Notes: generated by a model from the letters alone, not told the origin. Counted from the stretch's first letter, positions 54,290 to 63,549 are shown. The stretch is 64,000 nt of DNA from Pararhizobium qamdonense (GCF_029277445.1 NZ_CP119566.1:3226001-3290000); one strand, 5' to 3'. Numbers and translations: made by a program.

Positions 54290-55177
54290 TCACTCCAGAT
54301 TTTGGACCTGTTCACGGAACTGGTCGATGACGACCTTCAGTTCGATACCGGCGGCGGTGACCGCAGCTGCATTCGACTTGGAACAGATGGTATTTGATTC
54401 GCGGTTAAATTCCTGGGACAGGAAATCGAGTTTGCGGCCGACCGGTCCGCCTTTTTTCAAAAGGTCGCGGGCAGCCGTCACATGGGTCCGCAGCCGGTCG
54501 ATCTCCTCGCGGATATCGGCCTTGGCGGCCAGCAGCGCCACCTCGGCATAGAGGCGGTCCGGATCGACCTTGGTGCCGCCGTCCATCACCAATGCGATCT
54601 GGCTGGCAAGGCGGGCGGTGATGACGGGCACGCTGCGCGACGGGTCGGCCTCGATCCCGCTGGTCAGCGTCTCGATCCTGTCGATCTGTTCCAGAAGCAC
54701 GCGGTAGAGCGCCACGCCTTCGCCTTCGCGCATCGCTGTCATATCGGCGATTGCCAGCCGCAGCCCGGCAAGAATATCGCTGTCGCGCGCGGCGCGCTCG
54801 CCCTCCTGTTCCTCCGGCTCGCGAAAATCGACGATGCCGCGGATGGCCAAAAGCGTGTCGAGGCGCAGTGGCGCCGCATCGATGACATCGCGCAGCTGTT
54901 CACGCAAAGACAGAACGGCCGAAAGTGCGCCCTGGTTGATGACCGGCTCGACGCTGGTTTCGCTGGCGGAAACCGTAAGGTTGACCTGCATGTTGCCGCG
55001 CGAAAAATTGTCGCCTGCACATTTGCGCACATCCGTTTCCAGATGCTCGGTGCCGGCCGGCAGCCGCAGCCGCAGATCCAGCCCCTTGCCGTTGACCGAG
55101 CGCAGTTCCCACGCCCAGCGATAGCGCCCGCAGGTTCCCTCGCGGCGGGCAAAGCCCGTCATGGATTGCAGCGGCAT
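54290..55177 (-). CDS. yicC: YicC family endoribonuclease
   Basis: A 295-residue YicC protein, described as an endoribonuclease in recent work on E. coli. It opens with [20 protein letters not shown] and continues with [20 protein letters not shown], the family signature. The C-terminal half is helical ([20 protein letters not shown], ending REQVQNLE). The start at 55177 has GGAGG 8 nt upstream. Gene order mltG-yicC-gmk is standard in rhizobia. Its stop lies 2 nt before the gmk start. Confidence 0.92.
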   Translation of the reverse strand: MPLQSMTGFARREGTCGRYRWAWELRSVNGKGLDLRLRLPAGTEHLETDVRKCAGDNFSRGNMQVNLTVSASETSVEPVINQGALSAVLSLREQLRDVIDAAPLRLDTLLAIRGIVDFREPEEQEGERAARDSDILAGLRLAIADMTAMREGEGVALYRVLLEQIDRIETLTSGIEADPSRSVPVITARLASQIALVMDGGTKVDPDRLYAEVALLAAKADIREEIDRLRTHVTAARDLLKKGGPVGRKLDFLSQEFNRESNTICSKSNAAAVTAAGIELKVVIDQFREQVQNLE

Positions 55178-55259
55178 CGTCTCGTCCTCCGGCCCCGCCA
55201 GCATCCGCGCGTTAACCGGCGAACAAGGCTTGGGAACATTGAATTGATCATGAATGTGT

Positions 55260-55306
55260 ACGGCTCCGGTACGGTCAACCGCAAGGGTCAAGCGTACCGG
55301 AGCCGT
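55260..55306. repeat. 14-bp perfect inverted repeat between mltG and yicC
   Basis: ACGGCTCCGGTACG (55260-55273) and CGTACCGGAGCCGT (55293-55306) are exact inverses across 19 nt. There is no T-run on the mltG side, so it looks more like a stem-loop in the mRNA between the two genes or a protein site than a terminator. Confidence 0.65.
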
Positions 55307-55334
55307 GTCATCCACAAGCCTGATAAAGGCCAGG

Positions 55335-56546
55335 TTACTCCTGAGCCGGTGCCGTCTCCGCCGCCTTTGCGGCAGCGGCCTTTTCGGCCTCGATCTTGCG
55401 CCAGCGGCGGACATTGTTGTTGTGCTCGTCGAGCGTGGCTGCAAACACATGACCGCCCGTGCCGTCGGCGACGAAATACAGATCCGAGGTGCGCGAGGGA
55501 TTGGAAACGGCCTCGAGCGCTGCCCGGCCCGGATTGGCGATCGGCGTCGGCGGCAGGCCCCGGATCATGTAGGTATTATAGGGCGTGTCCTTCTCCAGGT
55601 CCGATTTCAGGATCGGCCGGTCGGCCGGTTTTCCATCCCCACCGAAGATGCCGTAGATGATCGTCGGATCGGACTGCAGCCGCATGCCCTTTTCCAGGCG
55701 ATTGATGAAGACCGAGGCGACCCGCGAGCGTTCATCGGCAATGCCGGTTTCCTTCTCGACGATCGAGGCGAGCGTGACGAACTCGTCGCGGCTGGCGATC
55801 GGCAGGTCGGGATCGCGTTTTTCCCAAATCTGATCGACGAGCTGCTTTTGCGCCGCCGCCATCTGCGCGACGATTTCGGCCCGCTTGGTGCCGCGCGAAA
55901 ACTTGTAGGTGTCAGGACGCAATGTACCCTCGGCCGGCACCTGCGCCGGCAGGTCGCCCTCCAGCACCGGATCGCTACTCAGCCGCGAAAACATCTGCTT
56001 GACGGTCAGGCCTTCCGGCAGCGACACCGAATAGAGGATGGACTTGCCCGACTTCAGGAGCTGCATGATCTCCTGCATCGAGGAACCGGCCTTGATCTCG
56101 TATTCGCCAGCCTTCAGCGTATCGTTGTCTTCCAGATAAGCTTCCGACATGAACCGGAAGACGCGGCCGTCGGAGACGATATTGTTGCGCTCGAGGCTGC
56201 TGGCGATCTCCTGGATGCCGGCGCCGTTGCGCACGATGAAATTGGTGTTGGCGGTCAGCGGACCCTGGTCCTCATAGGCGGACATCGCATAATAAACCGT
56301 ACCGGCTGCCGCGATCGTCAGGCAGACGATCACGGTCATCAGGAAATTCAGAAAGATAACGACCTGGCTTTTGGCCTTGCGCGAGCGCCGGGGCGGCTGC
56401 GGGACTTTTTCCGGACGAAGAGCTTCGCTCGCCGATTTCGGGATGATCGGGCCATTATTGCCCGCCTCGTTGCGGCCGAAAGGCGCTGCGTTGTTTTCGT
56501 TTGCGTCGTTCACTGGAGTCCTGTTTCTGGAATTCGCGTCATGCAC
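55335..56546 (-). CDS. mltG: endolytic transglycosylase MltG
   Basis: A 403-residue membrane-anchored murein terminase that cleaves nascent glycan strands. A basic cytosolic tail of about 60 residues precedes the single membrane segment (VVIFLNFLMTVIVCLTIAAA). The YceG domain has LysM-like regions and the catalytic Glu in LASIVEKETGIADERS; the C-terminal motif is FAATLDEHNNNVRRWR. The start is GTG with GGGGA 7 nt upstream. It follows fabF after 271 nt and the fabF terminator, so it likely has its own promoter. Confidence 0.94.
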   Translation of the reverse strand: MHDANSRNRTPVNDANENNAAPFGRNEAGNNGPIIPKSASEALRPEKVPQPPRRSRKAKSQVVIFLNFLMTVIVCLTIAAAGTVYYAMSAYEDQGPLTANTNFIVRNGAGIQEIASSLERNNIVSDGRVFRFMSEAYLEDNDTLKAGEYEIKAGSSMQEIMQLLKSGKSILYSVSLPEGLTVKQMFSRLSSDPVLEGDLPAQVPAEGTLRPDTYKFSRGTKRAEIVAQMAAAQKQLVDQIWEKRDPDLPIASRDEFVTLASIVEKETGIADERSRVASVFINRLEKGMRLQSDPTIIYGIFGGDGKPADRPILKSDLEKDTPYNTYMIRGLPPTPIANPGRAALEAVSNPSRTSDLYFVADGTGGHVFAATLDEHNNNVRRWRKIEAEKAAAAKAAETAPAQE

Positions 56547-56721
56547 GTCTCCATCCCCGATGCGAACTCCAGAAGAGAAACAGGAATGAGAATCACCTTG
56601 TCACGATTGTAGCGACGCTAAGCCATAGGCCTTGTGTCAGCATGGCCAAAAAGCCATAGGGCTGACGAAACCGGCTCGGTCGCAATCCTCCGTATGCCAT
56701 GTTTGAACTGAGCAATGCGGC

Positions 56722-56751
56722 AAAAGCACGATAACGGGAGAATTATCGTGC
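56722..56751 (-). terminator. intrinsic terminator of fabF
   Basis: On the minus strand, GCACGATAA (56751-56743) pairs with TTATCGTGC (56734-56726) and is followed by TTTT (56725-56722). It lies 67 nt after the fabF stop. Confidence 0.8.
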
Positions 56752-56817
56752 AGACAGACGATGCCGGGCAGCGGGTACGCAACAAAACGGGCCGCCATCC
56801 GGCCACCCGTCCGCAGT

Positions 56818-58080
56818 TTAATCAGCGTAACGGCGCAGAACCAGCGAGGCATTGGTGCCGCCAAAGCCGAACGAGTTCGACACAGCGACATTGATCTCGC
56901 GCTTGCGCGCCACATGCGGGACCAGGTCGATCTTGGTTTCCACCGAGGGATTGTCGAGGTTGAGTGTCGGCGGCGCGACATTGTCGCGGATCGCCAGCGC
57001 GCAGAAGATCGCCTCGACGGCACCGGCAGCACCCAAGAGGTGGCCGATCGCGGATTTGGTGGAGGACATCGAGACCTTGGATGCATGCTCGCCCATGACG
57101 CGCTCGACGGCGCCCAGTTCGATCGTGTCGGCCATGGTCGAGGTGCCGTGGGCGTTGACATAATCGACATCGGCAGCCGAAAGACCGGCGCGCTTCAAGG
57201 CCATCTGCATGCAGCGATAGGCACCGTCGCCATCTTCGGCCGGCGCAGTGATGTGGAAGGCGTCGCCCGACAGGCCGTAGCCGACCACTTCGGCGTAGAT
57301 CTTGGCGCCGCGCGCCTTGGCATGTTCGAGCTCTTCGAGCACGACGATGCCTGCGCCCTCGCCCATGACGAAGCCATCGCGGTCCTTGTCGTAGGGGCGC
57401 GACGCCTTGGCCGGGTCGTCGTTGTGCTGTGTGGACAGCGCCTTGCAGGCGGCAAAGCCAGCCAGCGCAATGCGCGAAATCGGCGATTCCGTGCCGCCGG
57501 CAACCATCACGTCGGCATCGCCCATGATAATGAACCGCGCCGCGTCGCCAATGGCGTGGGCGCCCGTGGAACAGGCGGTGACGACGGAATGATTGGGGCC
57601 GCGCAGCTTGTGGCGGATCGAGACCTGGCCGGAGGCAAGGTTGATCAGACGGCCCGGAATGAAGAAGGGAGATACCCGGCGCGGGCCGCGGTCGCGCAGC
57701 GTGATGCCGCCTTCGACAATGCCTTCGAGACCACCAATGCCCGAGCCGATCATCACGCCGGTGGCGATCTGGTCTTCGTCGGTCTTCGGATGCCAGCCGG
57801 CGTCGTCAAGCGCCATGTCGGCTGCGGCCATTGCATAGATGATAAAACTGTCGACCTTGCGCTGTTCCTTCAGTTCCATCCAGTTGTCAGGATTGAAGGT
57901 GCCATCGGTACCATCGCCGAACGGCAGGCGGCAGGCAATCTTTGCAGGAAGGTCATCGACTTCGAATTCGGTCACCCGGCGGGCGGCATTGCCGCCGGCG
58001 ACGAGCCGCGACCAGGACACTTCGGTCCCGCAGCCCAAGGGAGATACCATGCCGGTACCGGTGATAACGACACGTCTCAT
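56818..58080 (-). CDS. fabF: 3-oxoacyl-[acyl-carrier-protein] synthase II
   Basis: A 420-residue ketoacyl synthase that elongates acyl-ACP with malonyl-ACP in fatty-acid synthesis. The catalytic triad is C170 (TACSTGAHAIG), H311 (VNAHGTST) and H347 (KSAIGHLLGAAG), with K342 conserved. It opens with RRVVITGTGMVSPLG. Length is standard. It follows acpP in the fabD-fabG-acpP-fabF order, after a 222-nt gap with a stem-loop. Confidence 0.97.
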   Translation of the reverse strand: MRRVVITGTGMVSPLGCGTEVSWSRLVAGGNAARRVTEFEVDDLPAKIACRLPFGDGTDGTFNPDNWMELKEQRKVDSFIIYAMAAADMALDDAGWHPKTDEDQIATGVMIGSGIGGLEGIVEGGITLRDRGPRRVSPFFIPGRLINLASGQVSIRHKLRGPNHSVVTACSTGAHAIGDAARFIIMGDADVMVAGGTESPISRIALAGFAACKALSTQHNDDPAKASRPYDKDRDGFVMGEGAGIVVLEELEHAKARGAKIYAEVVGYGLSGDAFHITAPAEDGDGAYRCMQMALKRAGLSAADVDYVNAHGTSTMADTIELGAVERVMGEHASKVSMSSTKSAIGHLLGAAGAVEAIFCALAIRDNVAPPTLNLDNPSVETKIDLVPHVARKREINVAVSNSFGFGGTNASLVLRRYAD

Positions 58081-58224
58081 GCCCGCGATCCATCCTGCCT
58101 GTTCGTTCCAGAACCGGACCGGACCCTTACGCAAAAAACCGGATCCGTACATCCTTTTCCGTGATGCTGTACTTGCGTGATCTCAGGTACGGAAGCTCTA
58201 GAAGCTTTCCTCGATCATGCTTTT

Positions 58225-58242
58225 GGCTCCCGAACGGGAGCC
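58225..58242. repeat. stem-loop between acpP and fabF
   Basis: GGCTCCCG (58225-58232) and CGGGAGCC (58235-58242) form an 8-bp stem with a 2-nt centre. There is no T-run on the minus strand, so partial read-through from acpP to fabF would remain. It could be an mRNA processing or attenuation element, adjusting the much larger need for ACP. Confidence 0.5.
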
Positions 58243-58302
58243 CGTCCCGTTGGAGGGGACGAAAGGCGGGCCGCAAGGCGCCCCGCCGGACACGGCCTGT
58301 GA

Positions 58303-58539
58303 TTAGGCCTGTGCCTTTTCGATGAACTTGACGGCGTCGCCGACCGTCAGGATCGAATCCGCTGCATCGTCGGGAATTTCGACGCCGAACTCTTCTTCGA
58401 ATGCCATGACCAGTTCGACGGTGTCGAGCGAGTCAGCGCCCAGATCGTCGATAAAGCTTGCGCCTTCCGAAACCTTTTCGGCATCGACGCCAAGATGATC
58501 AATAACAATTTTCTTTACGCGTTCTGCTACGTCGCTCAT
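58303..58539 (-). CDS. acpP: acyl carrier protein
   Basis: A 78-residue acidic carrier of growing acyl chains. The phosphopantetheine attachment Ser is S37 in [10 protein letters not shown]; the rest ([20 protein letters not shown]) is classical. The ATG at 58539 has GAGGAA 6 nt upstream. It lies between fabG and fabF. Confidence 0.98.
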   Translation of the reverse strand: MSDVAERVKKIVIDHLGVDAEKVSEGASFIDDLGADSLDTVELVMAFEEEFGVEIPDDAADSILTVGDAVKFIEKAQA

Positions 58540-58864
58540 GTCGGATTCCTCGACCTTTGTTTTTCTCAACGATGCCGTGCTGACACCGGTACCCTATTAA
58601 CGCCTGACAGATCAAGACGATCCGTCCGGCAATTCGTTCAATCGAAAGCGGGCAAACCATGCCGGCCGAAGCCCGCATATACCACATATCCTTCGATCGA
58701 CTGCGCACAGTCATGGCCCGCTTAACACGGTTTAAGTCTGCCGCAAAGTCCGAAAATCGCCGGGAATGGCTTGGTCAACATGCAATTCCCGGTATTTGAC
58801 CCCCACGTTCGCGATTGACGCAAAAACGTGGCGGCACAGGCCTTTGACGGCCTGCACCACGCGA
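58540..58864. other. 325-nt gap between fabG and acpP
   Basis: No gene is supported. It is expected to hold the acpP promoter, since acpP is normally transcribed very strongly, but I cannot fix the elements with confidence. Open frames here are shadows without ribosome sites. Confidence 0.45.
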
Positions 58865-59602
58865 TCAGATCATCGCCATGCCGCCATTGACGTGGATCGT
58901 CTGTCCGGTGACGTACGCCGCCTCGTTGGAGGCCAGATAAGCGACGGCGGACGCGACTTCGCCGCCGGTTCCCATCCGCTTCATCGGGATGGCGCCCATG
59001 ATGGCGTCCTTCTGCTTGTCGTTCAGCTTGCCGGTCATCGCGCTTTCGATAAAGCCCGGCGCCACGCAGTTGACCGTCACGTTGCGGGTGGCGATTTCCT
59101 GGGCGAGCGACTTGGAAAAGCCGATCATGCCGGCCTTGGCCGCACAGTAATTGGCCTGTCCCGGATTGCCGGTGACGCCGACGATCGAGGTGATGTTGAT
59201 GATGCGGCCATGGCGGCGGCGCATCATCGGATGCGTCAGCTCGCGGGTCAGCCGGAAGACCGAGGTCAGGTTGACTTCCAGAACCGCGTCCCAATCCTCG
59301 TCGCTCATGCGCACGAACAGGCCATCCTTGGTGATCCCGGCATTGTTGACGAGGATATCGACGCCGCCAAGCTCGCTTTCGGCCTTTTCGCCGAGCGCCT
59401 TCACGGCAGCGCGGTCGGCAAGGTTTGCCGGGAACAGGTGGACGCGCTCACCGAGCGAATTGGCCAGCTCCTCCAGCTTTTCGACGCGCGTGCCGTGCAG
59501 GCCGACAATCGCGCCCTGGGCATGCAGGATGCGGGCAATCTCTTCGCCAATGCCGCCGGATGCACCGGTAACGAGGGCCTTGCGGCCAGACAGATCGAAC
59601 AT
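58865..59602 (-). CDS. fabG: 3-oxoacyl-[acyl-carrier-protein] reductase
   Basis: A 245-residue NADPH-dependent SDR that reduces 3-oxoacyl-ACP. Cofactor loop TGASGGIG at 12-19, NNAG at 86-89, and catalytic S139, Y152 and K156 (NYCAAK). C-terminus VTGQTIHVNGGMAMI is typical. The ATG at 59602 has GAGGA 9 nt upstream. Just upstream is a 7-bp tandem repeat array in the gap to fabD. Confidence 0.97.
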   Translation of the reverse strand: MFDLSGRKALVTGASGGIGEEIARILHAQGAIVGLHGTRVEKLEELANSLGERVHLFPANLADRAAVKALGEKAESELGGVDILVNNAGITKDGLFVRMSDEDWDAVLEVNLTSVFRLTRELTHPMMRRRHGRIINITSIVGVTGNPGQANYCAAKAGMIGFSKSLAQEIATRNVTVNCVAPGFIESAMTGKLNDKQKDAIMGAIPMKRMGTGGEVASAVAYLASNEAAYVTGQTIHVNGGMAMI

Positions 59603-59643
59603 GGTTGTTTTTCCTCTTTTTAGGGCGAGAGCGAATGGGCGGT

Positions 59644-59771
59644 AGCGAATAGCGAATAGCGAATAGCGAATAGCGAATAGCGAATAGCGAATAGTAAGTA
59701 GCCAGTAGTTGTTAGTGAATAGGAAGAGCATTTTGCGGCAGCGCTTTGCTATTCGCTATTCGCTATTCGCT
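59644..59771. repeat. 7-bp tandem repeat array with inverted copies
   Basis: AGCGAAT repeated seven times exactly (59644-59692), followed by a decayed stretch and then three inverted copies (ATTCGCT, about 59750-59771). The two arrays can pair as a long imperfect hairpin. The whole occupies most of the 218-nt gap between fabD and fabG. It is not a CRISPR, since there are no unique spacers. Confidence 0.85.
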
Positions 59772-59820
59772 ACTGACTAACTCCTACTTGCTACTGACTA
59801 ATTCCTACTCACTCATTTTC

Positions 59821-60765
59821 TCACCCCAGCAAAACCTGAATCGCCGCATCAATATCGGCGGGGGAATTGATGGCGATGCCGGTGACTGTCTTGTCGATGC
59901 GGCGGGCGAGGCCGGTCAGGACCTTGCCGGAGCCGATCTCGTAGAGCGTCGTCACATCATGGGCGGCAAACCATTCGACGGTTTCGCGCCAGCGGACCTG
60001 ACCGGTGACCTGCTCGACCAGAAGTGAGGCGATCTCGCCGGCATCGGTGACGGGGGCTGCGCGCACATTGGCAATCAGCGGCACGGCCGGATCGTGCTTT
60101 GCAATGCTTGCCAGCGCCTCCCGCATCGCATCGGCGGCCGGGGCCATCAGGCTGGAATGGAAGGGGGCGGAGACCGGAAGCAGAATGGCGCGCTTGGCGC
60201 CCTTCTCTGTTGCAAGCGCCGCAGCCTTTTCGACGGCTGCCTTTTCGCCTGAGATCACCAACTGGCCACCGCCATTGTCATTGGCGATCTGGCAGGAGCC
60301 GAGCGCCTGGGCTTGGCTGCACACGGCGTCCACGTCTGAATGCTCCAGCCCGATGATCGCCGCCATGGCGCCTTTACCAACGGGAACCGCCGCCTGCATG
60401 GCATTGCCGCGAATGCGCAGGAGCCGCGCGGTATCGGCGAGCGAAAACGTTCCGGCAGCGCACAGGGCCGAATATTCGCCGAGCGAATGGCCGGCGACAT
60501 AGGAGACCTTGGATTTCAGGTCGAGCCCTTTGGATTCCAGAACCCGAAGGGCCGCGATCGACACCGCCATCAGCGCCGGCTGGGCGTTCGCCGTCAGCGT
60601 CAGCGTTTCTTCCGGGCCGTTCCACATGATATCGGAGAGCTTTTCGCCGAGCGCCTCGTCCACTTCGGCAAAGACGGCGGCCGCCTGCGGAAAGGCATCG
60701 GCCAGGTCCTTGCCCATGCCGAGCGCCTGGCTGCCCTGTCCTGGAAATGTGAATGCGATTGCCAT
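59821..60765 (-). CDS. fabD: malonyl CoA-acyl carrier protein transacylase
   Basis: A 314-residue enzyme that loads malonyl onto ACP. Motifs: FTFPGQGSQALGMGKDLA at the N-terminus, nucleophile S94 in GHSLGEYSAL and catalytic H203 in SAPFHSSLM. An upstream in-frame ATG at 60783 is an alternative start six codons earlier. First gene of the fabD-fabG-acpP-fabF group, on the minus strand. Confidence 0.96.
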   Translation of the reverse strand: MAIAFTFPGQGSQALGMGKDLADAFPQAAAVFAEVDEALGEKLSDIMWNGPEETLTLTANAQPALMAVSIAALRVLESKGLDLKSKVSYVAGHSLGEYSALCAAGTFSLADTARLLRIRGNAMQAAVPVGKGAMAAIIGLEHSDVDAVCSQAQALGSCQIANDNGGGQLVISGEKAAVEKAAALATEKGAKRAILLPVSAPFHSSLMAPAADAMREALASIAKHDPAVPLIANVRAAPVTDAGEIASLLVEQVTGQVRWRETVEWFAAHDVTTLYEIGSGKVLTGLARRIDKTVTGIAINSPADIDAAIQVLLG

Positions 60766-60995
60766 GAGGTGTATCCCCGTCATACGCGCTTGTGCCGCGC
60801 TGTTTCATTCCAACCCATTGCCGGCAAACATAAGGCAGGCCGCGGGTTTTTCCTCTCCATTCACATTCCTGGGCCGCAAGTCAAGCTTTTGAGGCCCGAA
60901 GCGCCTGCCTGTGCACGGCAACCGCTTTTCTCTTGCGCTGCAGCAAACAGGCTCTACATTCGCCGCCGGACACGTTTTAAGGCATGTTGAGCATC

Positions 60996-62039
60996 ATGAA
61001 ATACAAGACACTCGGCCGTACCGGCATCAAGGTTTCAGAAATCTGCCTGGGCACCATGACCTGGGGCACGCAGAACAGCGAAGCGGAAGCGCATGAGCAG
61101 ATGGATTATGCCGTCGGCGAAGGCGTCAATTTCTTCGACACCGCCGAACTCTATCCCGTCACACCCGCCGGTCCCGAAACGCGGGGACTGACCGAGGATT
61201 ATATCGGCACCTGGCTGAAGGCGTCCGGCAAGCGCAACGAGATCGTCGTCGCCACCAAGGTCGCCGGTCCCGGCCGCCCCTATATTCGTAATGGCACGCC
61301 GGCAGGCCCGAAAACCATGCGCGAGGCGCTAGAGATCAGCCTGAAGCGCCTACAGACTGATCACGTCGATCTCTACCAGATGCACTGGCCCAACCGTGGC
61401 CATTACCATTTCCGCCAGTCCTGGACCTACGATCCCTCACGGCAGGACACGTCCGCCGTGATCGAGGACCTGCATGCGATCCTCGAAACGCTCGGCGCCT
61501 TCGTGAAGGAAGGCAAGGTCCGCGCCGTCGGCCTCTCCAACGATACCGCCTGGGGTACGATGAGAATGCTGGCGCTGGCCGAAAAACACGGCCTGCCGCG
61601 CATTGCCTCGCTGCAGAACGAATATAATTTCCTCTACCGCGCCTTTGACCTCGACCTTGCCGAAGTCAGCCATCATGAAAATGTCGGCCTGCTCGCCTAT
61701 TCGCCGCTCGCTGCAGGCCTTGTCTCCGGCAAGTATCTGAACGGCGCCAAGCCGGACGGCTCGCGCCTGTCGATCAACGGCGATCTCGGCGGCCGCTACA
61801 CCGAATATCAGGAACCGGCCGTCCAGGCCTATGCAGACCTTGCCAGCAGCCACGGTCTCGACCTTGCCCAGATGCAGCTCGCCTTCAGCCTCACCCGCCC
61901 CTTCATGACCTCGGTCATCATCGGCGCCACCAGCATGGACCAGTTGAAAACCAATCTGGCGTCCAAGGACGTGACACTCCCGGCGGAAGTCTTGAAGGGT
62001 ATTGCCAAGCTGCACAAGAAATATCCGGCGCCGATTTGA
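60996..62039 (+). CDS. tas: Tas-like NADP(H)-dependent aldo-keto reductase
   Basis: A 347-residue aldo-keto reductase closely resembling E. coli Tas. The AKR tetrad is D48 and Y53 (FFDTAELYP), K88 (VVATKVAG) and H130 (LYQMHWPN). The Tas-type segments LGTMTWGTQNSEAEAHEQMD and SMDQLKTNLAS are conserved. The ATG at 60996 was chosen since KYKTLGRTG is the usual N-terminus; another ATG lies four codons upstream. Divergent from fabD. Substrate unknown; the symbol is by similarity. Confidence 0.85.
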   Translation: MKYKTLGRTGIKVSEICLGTMTWGTQNSEAEAHEQMDYAVGEGVNFFDTAELYPVTPAGPETRGLTEDYIGTWLKASGKRNEIVVATKVAGPGRPYIRNGTPAGPKTMREALEISLKRLQTDHVDLYQMHWPNRGHYHFRQSWTYDPSRQDTSAVIEDLHAILETLGAFVKEGKVRAVGLSNDTAWGTMRMLALAEKHGLPRIASLQNEYNFLYRAFDLDLAEVSHHENVGLLAYSPLAAGLVSGKYLNGAKPDGSRLSINGDLGGRYTEYQEPAVQAYADLASSHGLDLAQMQLAFSLTRPFMTSVIIGATSMDQLKTNLASKDVTLPAEVLKGIAKLHKKYPAPI

Positions 62040-62056
62040 GCGTGTCGCACGGATAA

Positions 62057-62099
62057 GCGAGGCCCGATCTGAATGGTTAGAAAACCCGGATGGCCTCGC
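62057..62099. repeat. inverted repeat between convergent genes
   Basis: GCGAGGCC (62057-62064) and GGCCTCGC (62092-62099) can pair across 27 nt between the Tas-like gene and the convergent PAS-GGDEF gene. No T-run; a weak 3'-end stem at most. Confidence 0.35.
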
Positions 62100-62149
62100 G
62101 CAACCTTGGCGGCCGCGTTAAAATCATCCGTGGTGTCACCAAGCCATCA

Positions 62150-63145
62150 TCAGGCCACGCTTGCAACCCTGACGGGCTCCACGGATAGGCCCAAGTTGTG
62201 TTTGCCCTTCGCCTTCACCGCATACAGAGCCCTGTCTGCTTCGGCAAAAATATCTTTGGCGGCCATGCCCGGCAGGATCATCGCGGCGCCGACGGAGGCG
62301 CTGACTTTGAGCTTGTCGGGATAAGAGCCGACCCACCATTCCAGCTTGCCCGCGACGCGCCGGGCAGCGGCGTCGAGGCTTTCCCGCGATTCGCAATCGA
62401 GGATGATGGCAAACTCGTCGCCGCCAAGGCGGGCAATCGCCGACGCATCGGGCGTTGCCTCGCAAATCCGCCGGCCGGCGTCCCTTAAACATTCGTCCCC
62501 GGCCTGGTGTCCCAACCGGTCGTTGACCGCTTTGAAACTGTCGAGATCGATGAGCAGAAGCGCTTTTTGAACCGTCGCACTGGCGGTCACGGCCTCGTCG
62601 AACGCGGTGTCGAATTTTGTCCGCGATGCCAGTCCCGTCACGGGATCGGTCTCAGCCAGACGGCGAATCTGTTCAAAAAGGGTCTTTTCGGCCGTAATAT
62701 CCTGTTTCATGCCGAATATCCGCACCGGCTGACCGTCATGACGCTCGACGATCGCGGTGATCCTGATCCATTTAAGGTTGCCCTTGGCGGTCACGATCTG
62801 GGCGTCGAGCGTGAACCCGTCGCCATCCCGGATCGCGGCACTGCGAACCTCGGTCAGTTTCCGGCGGGATTCCGGCATGTAGAGCGCAACGGTCGCCTCC
62901 CGTACCAGCGCCGATCGCGGCTCTAGCTCGAACAGTTCATAGACCGTATCGGTCCATGTCAGTGTTTCATCCGGCAGGGTGCATTCCCAGATCCCGACGC
63001 GGGCCGCCTTGAACGATTTGTCAAACAGGTTCTGCAGCCGGTGAAACTGCTCGGAATTCTCACTTGCATGCAAAACCGGCCCGCCGCCATCCGCCTTCGC
63101 TGCTCCAAACTGGCTTTCGCAACTGGATTGCACACTGCTCGGCAT
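62150..63145 (-). CDS. PAS-GGDEF diguanylate cyclase
   Basis: A roughly 331-residue cytosolic sensor that makes c-di-GMP. A PAS_3-type domain covers about residues 45-150 (GIWECTLPDETLTWTDTVYE, then a PAC-like WIRITAIVERHDGQPVRIFG). The GGDEF domain starts at about 165 (DPVTGLASRTKFD), with the intact active-site GGDEF at 241-245. I see no RxxD product-inhibition site upstream of it and no EAL domain. The start at 63145 has a GGGA site 8 nt away; upstream ATGs are possible. Signal sensed unknown. Confidence 0.88.
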   Translation of the reverse strand: MPSSVQSSCESQFGAAKADGGGPVLHASENSEQFHRLQNLFDKSFKAARVGIWECTLPDETLTWTDTVYELFELEPRSALVREATVALYMPESRRKLTEVRSAAIRDGDGFTLDAQIVTAKGNLKWIRITAIVERHDGQPVRIFGMKQDITAEKTLFEQIRRLAETDPVTGLASRTKFDTAFDEAVTASATVQKALLLIDLDSFKAVNDRLGHQAGDECLRDAGRRICEATPDASAIARLGGDEFAIILDCESRESLDAAARRVAGKLEWWVGSYPDKLKVSASVGAAMILPGMAAKDIFAEADRALYAVKAKGKHNLGLSVEPVRVASVA

Positions 63146-63275
63146 AAGAAATTCCCACATCTCGATGTCATATCGACGCCCTAGCATGCAGCGAAAAAGT
63201 TTCATTTCGGTTGCAATGGAAGACGGTTCGAAAAGTGGTAAAAACTTGGTTTGGAAATTAGAGATGCCGCCGTTT

Positions 63276-63414
63276 TACCTCACCCTTGAGGGGGAGGTCA
63301 CGACGCAGTCGCGGGTGGGGGCGACCGACCGCGCACATCATGATCAATGGCATATGCCGCAGATCACCCCACCCCGGAGCTTTGCTCCGACCCTCCCCCT
63401 CAAGGGGAGGGTAA
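63276..63414. repeat. 139-bp inverted-repeat element
   Basis: The ends 63276-63299 (CACCCTTGAGGGGGAGG core) and 63391-63414 (CCTCCCCCTCAAGGGGAGGG core) are inverted copies, about 20 of 24 matching. A small hairpin CGGAGC/GCTCCG lies at 63375-63389. It shares its module with the 53.4-kb element. Confidence 0.7.
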
Positions 63415-63429
63415 CAGCGGACGCCAAAG

Positions 63430-63508
63430 CCCTCTCTCCCCCTTCGCGGGGGAGAAAGCAAAATCAGGATCTTAGCGCAGCTAAGTCTTAGATTTTGCAA
63501 GAGAGGGG
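63430..63508. repeat. 79-bp nested palindrome
   Basis: CCTCTCT (63431-63437) pairs with AGAGAGG (63500-63506). Inside, CTCCCCC/GGGGGAG form a hairpin near 63436-63454, and GCAAAATC (63458-63465)/GATTTTGC (63491-63498) enclose CTTAGC (63471-63476)/GCTAAG (63480-63485). GATTTTGCAAG recurs at about 53.49 kb and, inverted, near 26.0 kb in weaker form. Confidence 0.65.
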
Positions 63509-63549
63509 GTCCCTACGGCCAACTTCATAAAATCTCGCACTCCCGCCCA

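Noticed and set aside
59644..59771. CRISPR array
   Set aside because: The units are 7 bp with no spacers between them, and no cas genes are in the window.
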